Shown in pieces: positions 58,366-64,000 of a stretch of 64,000 bases of DNA. The position numbers and the translations under genes are program-made. The stretch is from Acidobacteriaceae bacterium dw_441 (GTDB lineage Bacteria > Acidobacteriota > Terriglobia > Terriglobales > Acidobacteriaceae), in assembly GCA_018449715.1 (NCBI GenBank), contig JAAVVA010000003.1, positions 124,001-188,000 on the forward strand, read 5' to 3'. Below the pieces are notes generated by a model. That model worked only from the letters and a program-made list of their open reading frames with translations, did no database searches and was not told the origin of the DNA. Numbering within the stretch: position 1 is the first letter of the stretch; each line of letters starts with the position of its first letter.

Positions 58366-58397
58366 CCTTATGTATATATCACAGATACATAAGGATG
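58363..58397. promoter_or_regulatory. 13-bp-arm palindrome over the Rrf2 start codon
   Basis: CATCCTTATGTAT (58363-58375) and ATACATAAGGATG (58385-58397) pair exactly with a nine-base centre. The first three bases are the reverse of the Rrf2 ATG, so binding here would block its initiation or promoter. It also lies directly after the efflux channel gene stop. Confidence 0.6.
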
Positions 58398-58417
58398 GCA
58401 ACGCTTGACGTGTCTGT

Positions 58418-59908
58418 CTACTTCCAACCTCCTCCCAGCGAAGCATAAAGCTGGACGAGTGAAAGCGCCTCTGCCTCCTGAGCTTCGGCAAGATTGAGCT
58501 GGGCTTCGTAGAGGATAGTGTCTGTCGTAAGCACCTCAAGATAGCTCGCGTCTCCACCAGAGTACCGGGCTCTCGCCAGGCGCACGGCATCGACGGCGGA
58601 CTCCACCTGGCCGGACTGTTCAACCCGGGATAATCTTGTCTCCTGGTAGCTGGATAGAGCGTCCGAAACGTCCTTGAGGGCGCTCAGGATCGTTTTCCGA
58701 TAGGACAGAAGCATCTCTCGCTCCTGCGCCTGCGAGAGGTGATAGTTGCTACGGATGCGACCTCCGTCAAATAGCGGCTCCGTGAGCGACCCGGACGCCA
58801 GCCAGAAGTTGCTTTGCTCTGAGAGCACGTTCTGAAGTTGATTGCTTGCCGACCCGCCCATTGCACTTAAAGATATGTTTGGCAGGAACTGTGCCTTCGC
58901 AGCCCCGATCCGTGCATTGGCAGCGATGAGTTTGGCTTCGGCCTGTTGAATATCAGGACGGCGCTCGATAAGCTCCGCGGGAAGGCCGGCCGGTACCGAC
59001 TCGGGATGAGGCTGGCGACTGATTGGAAGACCGCGCTCGATGCCGTTTGGGTTTTTCCCAAGCAGGATACTAATTGTGTTTTCCTGGGCGAGGATTTGCC
59101 TCCGTATAGCGGGCAGATTGGCTTGGGCGACGTGGAGCAACTCTTCCGCCTGGCGGACGTCGGCCAGGGAGCCGGCTCCGCCTCGTTGGAGGGCGGAAAC
59201 GAGTTTGAGCGAATCCTGCCGGGCTTTGATCGAGTTTTGCGTGACTTCTAACTGAGCATCGAGCCGCCTAAGTTCAAAGTAAGCCTGGGCCACTCCTTCA
59301 ACGATTGCGGCCCGGGTCGCGCGTTGAGCCCAAACGGTCGCTAAGAGGTCCGCCCGGGCCGCCTCGGTTTGCCGCCGATAGAGGCCCCAGAAGTCGAGGT
59401 TCCAAACGGCCGAAGCGGTTGGTCCACCTCCGTTGAAGAAATTGTTGCCTGGTGTTCCATCTGACTTCGTCGGAGCGAGCGAAGACGGGAGCTGAAGAGC
59501 AGAGTACGATCCTCCCGCTCCGATCGTAGGGAACTGCTGCGATCTCGTGAGTCCCGCTCTCGCCTGGGCTTCGAGAACGCGCTGGGCGGCGATCTGGAGG
59601 TCGAGATTCGATGCGAGGGCTTCGGTAACAAGCCGTTGTAAGACGGGATCGCCAAAAATCGCTGCCCACTCTTTGTCCCCGAGACTCTGGTCCGCAATGG
59701 TCGGGGTGGTCGGTGCAAGCGCGCCTCGATATCCTTGCGCTATGTTGAGCGCTGGTCGCTTGTAACGAGGACCCACGTTGCACCCAGCTAGCGGGATTAG
59801 CAATGCAGCTGCAAGCAATCCCTGCCCTACCAGTCTCGTGACTGGCGGGTTGCGGCAGGAATCTCGAGTGGCCGAATTGCGCGATTGGAGCTTAGCGAAC
59901 CTCGACAT
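58418..59908 (-). CDS. Outer-membrane efflux channel (NodT/OprM-type lipoprotein)
   Basis: About 496 residues. A signal peptide with lipobox LAGC (LLAAALLIPLAGCNVGP) and KRPALN follow the NodT pattern. Two repeated OEP domains come next, with coiled-coil helices (LEAQARAGLTRSQQFP, EAKLIAANARIGAAKAQFLPNISLSA). ATG 59908 has GGAGGGG upstream and fits the lipoprotein start; the frame runs to 60034. It overlaps the adaptor gene by 17 bases, so the pump genes are one transcript. Confidence 0.9.
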   Translation of the reverse strand: MSRFAKLQSRNSATRDSCRNPPVTRLVGQGLLAAALLIPLAGCNVGPRYKRPALNIAQGYRGALAPTTPTIADQSLGDKEWAAIFGDPVLQRLVTEALASNLDLQIAAQRVLEAQARAGLTRSQQFPTIGAGGSYSALQLPSSLAPTKSDGTPGNNFFNGGGPTASAVWNLDFWGLYRRQTEAARADLLATVWAQRATRAAIVEGVAQAYFELRRLDAQLEVTQNSIKARQDSLKLVSALQRGGAGSLADVRQAEELLHVAQANLPAIRRQILAQENTISILLGKNPNGIERGLPISRQPHPESVPAGLPAELIERRPDIQQAEAKLIAANARIGAAKAQFLPNISLSAMGGSASNQLQNVLSEQSNFWLASGSLTEPLFDGGRIRSNYHLSQAQEREMLLSYRKTILSALKDVSDALSSYQETRLSRVEQSGQVESAVDAVRLARARYSGGDASYLEVLTTDTILYEAQLNLAEAQEAEALSLVQLYASLGGGWK

Positions 59909-61142
59909 GTTGCCCCTCCGAAAGTAGGTCACTTGGACTTGCAGCGATGGTCTCGCCGCTTCTGAGTCCACTAATGATCTCGACGGTGGTTCCCATGTCT
60001 TTGCCGATAACGACCTCACGGACGTGAACGACATGGCTATCGTCGACAGTGACGACGTGCATTCCGGTGTGGTTCGCTATAAGAGCACTGGTTGGAATGA
60101 CAAGCGAGGTGCGTTGGTGCGGCAGTGTGAACTTGACTTGTGCATACATGCCGGGGAGAAGAGAGCCATCCCGATTGTCCACTTGTACTTCGGTGAGCAT
60201 CGTTCTTGCCGCAGCATCCAGAGCGCCGGCGGTGTGAGTGATCACGCCTGTATACTCCCTGCCGAACAGCTCGCGAACCGTGACTTTCGTCTTTTGCCCA
60301 TCGCGAATGTTCACGACCTCAGATTGGGGAACGTCGACTTGTATGCGCAGGGTTCCACTTTGCGCGATGCTGAAGAGCGGTTTTGCCGTATTGCCACTGA
60401 CCGAGACGAGATCACCGCGTTCGATGTTCCGCGCCGTAATGACTCCGTCGAATGGAGCAACGATGTGTTCAAACTGCTGCATCTGCTGTAGGCGAGCTAC
60501 GTTCGCTCGATTCGCGGAGACGTTCGCCTGCGAAGCAACAACGTTCGCTTCTGCTGCAGAGACATCGGCTAACCGCGCATCATGACTTTGCACTGCGGCG
60601 TCTACAACCTGCTGGGAGATCGCTTGTTGTTGCCCAAGAGGGACATCGCGATCCTTGGTCAGACGGCTTAACTCAGCGTTCGCCTGAGCCTGTTTCAGTG
60701 CTGCTTTGGCCTGCAACACCGACGCCTGGGCCTGCTCCAGTGCAGCCTGTGCTTGCAAGAGTTGCTGATCGATTTCAGGCGAAGCGATGACCGCAATCAC
60801 CTGCCCGGATTTCACTCTTGCGCCAATCTCCACGTTGCGGCGTTCGAGATATCCGTCGACTCGTGCATAGAGATTCGCGGTGTACAACGGCAGAATGTTC
60901 CCCGGGAGCGACAATTCCGTCGTGGGCTCCCCCGTCGTTACCTGTGTGACCGCAACGACAGGATGTGTAGCTGCGGCGGAATCAGAAGCCGCAGCAGCTT
61001 CGCGCTGTCGTCCGAAATGTGGGTACCAACCGATCACAAGGAGTGCAAACACAACGACGACGATCGCGGCGACACGCACGAGTTTCTTCGATGAGCTGCC
61101 CTGCTCCTGCGAGGGAGGTATTGTTATGTTTGAAAAGGTCAT
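59892..61142 (-). CDS. RND efflux periplasmic adaptor (membrane fusion protein)
   Basis: A 416-residue adaptor: N-terminal membrane anchor (VAAIVVVVFALLVIGWY, about 24-40), a lipoyl half-motif (LYARVDGYLERRNVEIGARVKSGQVIAVI), a long alpha-hairpin of Ala/Gln repeats (about 130-235), the second lipoyl half (IVAPFDGVITARNIERGDLV), then beta-barrel and membrane-proximal domains. It links the permease to the channel. Four-base overlap with the permease gene. Confidence 0.92.
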   Translation of the reverse strand: MTFSNITIPPSQEQGSSSKKLVRVAAIVVVVFALLVIGWYPHFGRQREAAAASDSAAATHPVVAVTQVTTGEPTTELSLPGNILPLYTANLYARVDGYLERRNVEIGARVKSGQVIAVIASPEIDQQLLQAQAALEQAQASVLQAKAALKQAQANAELSRLTKDRDVPLGQQQAISQQVVDAAVQSHDARLADVSAAEANVVASQANVSANRANVARLQQMQQFEHIVAPFDGVITARNIERGDLVSVSGNTAKPLFSIAQSGTLRIQVDVPQSEVVNIRDGQKTKVTVRELFGREYTGVITHTAGALDAAARTMLTEVQVDNRDGSLLPGMYAQVKFTLPHQRTSLVIPTSALIANHTGMHVVTVDDSHVVHVREVVIGKDMGTTVEIISGLRSGETIAASPSDLLSEGQHVEVR

Positions 61143-64000
61143 GCTGCCTCCTGTTGTGTTGGTTCCTTGCGTCCATGAATGAGGGTGAACATCAGCGGCA
61201 CGAAGAAAAGTGTTGCGAAGGTTGCAACGCCAAGTCCTCCGATGACCGCCCTCGCGAGCGGCGCGTTCTGCTCACCACCTTCGCCGAGCCCTAACGCCAT
61301 CGGAAGCATCCCCACGATCATGGCAAAGGCCGTCATAACGATTGGTCTCAGGCGAGTGAATCCAGCTTTAACGGCGGACTCCAAGGGAGATATCCCTTCC
61401 TTTCGCATCAACTGGTTGGCAAACGTTACAAGGAGAATTGAGTTTGCCGTTGCGACTCCAATCGACATAATCGCGCCCATAAGACTTGGAACATTGAAAG
61501 TAGTTTGAGTCAGGAAGAGAGCCCACACGATTCCACAGAACGCTCCCGGAAGAGCACAGATGATAATGAACGGATCCACCCAGCTCTGGTAATTCACGAC
61601 CATGAGCATGTAGACCATCAGCGCCGCAAACGCAAGGCCAAGGCCAAGCCGCGTGAAGGCTTCATTCATGCTTTCCACTTGACCTCTTACAGTGATCGCA
61701 GTCCCTGAAGGCAGATGCTGGCTCTCCTCCTTGACGATGCGGTTGACCTTCTTAGCCACCGTGCCCAGATCGCTATCTTGTGTGTTGGCATAGATGTCAA
61801 AGACCGGCTGGCCATTGTGGTGATTCAGATTGACCGGGACCGAGGAAGGGGTGAATGTTGCCATATTGCCCAATACCTCGGTGCGGTTCTCGAGGGTATG
61901 CAAAGGGATCGGCGTATTCGCCAGCGCATTCATTGAGTTGATCTGGGATTGTGGGGTTTGCGCAGCGACCCAATAGGTGAAGCCTGTTTTAGGGTCAAAC
62001 CAGAAATTGGATTGAACTGCCACACTCGAGCTAAGGGAAACATAGATGCTGTTCGCAACGTCAGATTGCGTGAGGCCGAACTGAGCGGCACGTACGCGAT
62101 CGACATCCACTTGAATATCGGGAGCATCAACGACTTGGTGAAGGCGCACATCCACCGCCCCCGGAACCTTGGCGAGTCGTTCTCGGATACGCCGAGCGAC
62201 ATCATAATTCGCGGGATCGTAACCCTCGATTTGAACGTCGATGGGTGATGGAAGGCCAAAGTTCAGAATCTGCGTAACGATGTCGGCGGGCTGAAAGAAT
62301 ACCGTGAGGTCGGGAAAATCCTTTTGTAGTTTCGCCCGGAGTTCCTTGATGTATTTCTCGCTTGGCGCATGTTTATCTTCTTTGAGCGAGATCAGTATCT
62401 CTCCATCAGCCGCGCTAATGGTTGAGCCGTCACCGAAGGCGTAGTCGTACGTCTCTGCGGTCAACCCAATGTTGTCGGTCATAAGAGCAAGTTCCTGCGC
62501 AGGGATGACCTGCCGAATCTCCGCTTCGACCCGGCTGAAGATGACTTTTGTGCTTTCGAGTCTTGTTCCTGGTGACGCGCGCAGGTGCAGTCGGATCTGA
62601 CCGGCATCAACGGAAGGGAAAAAGTCCCGCCCAACCAGCGGGAGCAGCAAGAATGCCGTGGACATGATCGCAACAGATCCCAATAGCGCGATCTTTCTAT
62701 GACGAAGCATGGTTCTCAGCGCACTTGTGTACTTGTTTTGAACCCAGGCGTATCCCCAATTGAAGCTGTCATGAATCCGGCCGAAGAAGGAGATCTTCTG
62801 CGGCTTGCTGGTATCACTCACCTGATGTTCTGCGCCAAGGAGGAAGTGGGCCAGAACGGGCACCAGAGTCCTCGACAAGAGGTAAGAGGCTATCATCGCA
62901 AAGACAACGGCCAATGCCATGGGGGTAAAAAGGTATTTGGCGGGGCCGGTAAGAAAGACCACAGATACAAAGACGATGCATATCGTCATGGTCGAGACGA
63001 GCGTCGGACCTGCAATCTCCGACGCTCCTATCAGCACGGCGTCCATGAGAGATTGGCCATCCATGTGGCGATGAATATTTTCAATCGTCACGGTTGCATC
63101 GTCGACGAGGATTCCGATCGCCAGGGCGAGGCCGCCTAGCGTCATCGTATTCATAGTCTCGCCCATTGCACTCAGGATGATGATCGAGCTCAAGATCGAG
63201 AGAGGGATCGAAATGGCGATGATGATCGTGCTTCGCCAACTACCGAGAAACAACAGAATCATGAGGGCGGTAAGGCTAGCCGCGATGACACCCTCACGAA
63301 GGACACCTTTGATGGACGCACGAACGAAGACGGATTGGTCAAAGAGTTCTTTGATCACGAGGCCTTTCGGAGCTGCAGCTCTTGATCTCGGGAGCACCTT
63401 GTTCTTGATCGAATCAACGATGTCTAAGGTCGAGACCGCACCGATCTTCATGAGCGGGAGAAGAACGGCAGCCTTTCCGTCAGCACGGGTCACGCTCTGC
63501 TGAACAGCCCAGCCATCCCGCACATGGGCTACGTCCCGCATGTAAACGATCGAACCGTTCACCACCTTTACCGGAATGTCACTGATGTCGAGGGCCTTGA
63601 GTGGGCTCGAATTGGTGCTGACGTTGTATTCCTTCTCCCCGAACTTTACGGTCCCGGATGGAAGGGTCAGGTTCTGCGCAGAGATGGCGTTGGTCACGTC
63701 TACGGGAGTGAGCCCCTTTGCTAACAGCGCATTCTGGTCAAGATCGACCATTACCTGACGGGCAACTCCACCGTACGGAGTCGGGACCAGAATGCCCGGA
63801 ACAGTGCTCACCTGTTGACGGATGCGGTAGAGAGCATAGTCGTATAACTCGGATTCGGACAGTGTTTCGCTTGATAGCGAGAGCTGAATGATCGGCACCG
63901 TCGACGCGCTGAATCGGAATATCCATGGCGGGTTGACGCCGGGTGGCATTCGAAACCGTATACCTTGTACGGCCGCCCCAATCTGCGCCATTGCCGCATC
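61139..64000 (-). CDS. RND-family efflux permease (AcrB/HAE1-type), partial
   Basis: At least 953 residues; the frame stays open through the right edge (residues DAAMAQIGAAVQ lead in), and family length is near 1050, so about the first hundred residues are missing. Porter-domain strings (GGVARQVMVDLDQNALLAKGL) and twelve membrane helices are visible. Helix 4 carries GILVDDATVTIENI with the Asp-Asp proton relay of HAE1 drug pumps. LVTFANQLMRKEGISPLESA and RPIVMTAFAMIVGMLPMAL complete the pattern. First visible gene of the leftward efflux operon. Confidence 0.93.
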   Translation of the reverse strand, partial: DAAMAQIGAAVQGIRFRMPPGVNPPWIFRFSASTVPIIQLSLSSETLSESELYDYALYRIRQQVSTVPGILVPTPYGGVARQVMVDLDQNALLAKGLTPVDVTNAISAQNLTLPSGTVKFGEKEYNVSTNSSPLKALDISDIPVKVVNGSIVYMRDVAHVRDGWAVQQSVTRADGKAAVLLPLMKIGAVSTLDIVDSIKNKVLPRSRAAAPKGLVIKELFDQSVFVRASIKGVLREGVIAASLTALMILLFLGSWRSTIIIAISIPLSILSSIIILSAMGETMNTMTLGGLALAIGILVDDATVTIENIHRHMDGQSLMDAVLIGASEIAGPTLVSTMTICIVFVSVVFLTGPAKYLFTPMALAVVFAMIASYLLSRTLVPVLAHFLLGAEHQVSDTSKPQKISFFGRIHDSFNWGYAWVQNKYTSALRTMLRHRKIALLGSVAIMSTAFLLLPLVGRDFFPSVDAGQIRLHLRASPGTRLESTKVIFSRVEAEIRQVIPAQELALMTDNIGLTAETYDYAFGDGSTISAADGEILISLKEDKHAPSEKYIKELRAKLQKDFPDLTVFFQPADIVTQILNFGLPSPIDVQIEGYDPANYDVARRIRERLAKVPGAVDVRLHQVVDAPDIQVDVDRVRAAQFGLTQSDVANSIYVSLSSSVAVQSNFWFDPKTGFTYWVAAQTPQSQINSMNALANTPIPLHTLENRTEVLGNMATFTPSSVPVNLNHHNGQPVFDIYANTQDSDLGTVAKKVNRIVKEESQHLPSGTAITVRGQVESMNEAFTRLGLGLAFAALMVYMLMVVNYQSWVDPFIIICALPGAFCGIVWALFLTQTTFNVPSLMGAIMSIGVATANSILLVTFANQLMRKEGISPLESAVKAGFTRLRPIVMTAFAMIVGMLPMALGLGEGGEQNAPLARAVIGGLGVATFATLFFVPLMFTLIHGRKEPTQQEAA

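Noticed and set aside
1..64000. CRISPR array, rRNA, transposase or integrase genes
   Set aside because: No regularly spaced repeats, ribosomal RNA segments, DDE transposase or tyrosine/serine recombinase motifs were seen on either strand.

Overview
The window is about 57-60% GC by eye and densely coded. It most resembles a soil member of the Acidobacteriota (Terriglobales, the Terriglobus/Granulicella/Edaphobacter group). This assignment is inference from the mix of gene families: a DUF763 protein, an Rrf2-linked RND pump, a trb-like secretion operon with an embedded phage-type methylase, and many small redox enzymes, each next to a regulator. No rRNA, tRNA, CRISPR array or transposase was recognised.

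Layout. (1) 1-6.0 kb is ordinary chromosome: the tail of a P-type ATPase, a flavin reductase, small proteins, a frameshifted quinone oxidoreductase, and the start of a DNA-repair neighbourhood (AlkB-like dioxygenase, DUF763). (2) 7.9-14.2 kb is a restriction/defence-type island. It holds a cytosine-5 methylase, a protein with two GHKL ATPase modules, a receiver-domain protein with a HEPN-like motif, a Vsr nuclease and a PD-(D/E)XK-like protein. The right end cuts into a family-4 (UdgX-like) uracil-DNA glycosylase, of which about 48 N-terminal codons survive downstream of an Fpg-type glycosylase. (3) 15.4-17.6 kb holds a YhcG-type nuclease, a helix-turn-helix protein and small proteins. (4) 17.7-23.9 kb is a patchwork of regulators (TetR, AraC remnant, HxlR, LysR) with target enzymes, two of them decayed.

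(5) 24.1-42.9 kb is a conjugative (P-type, trb-like) type IV secretion module: adenine methylase, TrbC-D-E-G-I-J-L-F homologues, a receiver-like small protein, a phage-type cytosine methylase, two SSB-like proteins, two unidentified proteins, a ribbon-helix-helix-like protein, a TraG/VirD4 coupling ATPase and a VirB11/TrbB ATPase. No recognisable relaxase or integrase is present. The module carries non-coding elements that do not fit standard annotation: a structured leader in two copies (before the adenine methylase and before ssb) with compensatory base changes; a 39-bp double hairpin in two copies (before trbC and, 8.3 kb away, before the helix-turn-helix gene at 16.6 kb); and a 19-bp perfect inverted repeat beside the ribbon-helix-helix gene that could be the transfer origin.

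(6) 42.9-57.6 kb returns to regulator/redox-enzyme chromosome: LysR, three TetR, ArsR, MFS and Rrf2 genes, an LLM monooxygenase, a tautomerase, an old-yellow-enzyme reductase, a SGNH hydrolase and an epoxide-hydrolase-like protein. (7) 57.9-64.0 kb is a leftward RND efflux operon (permease running off the window, adaptor, outer-membrane channel). It is followed by an Rrf2 regulator whose start codon lies inside a perfect 13-bp-arm palindrome.

All calls come from reading translations and motifs by eye; no database search was run.
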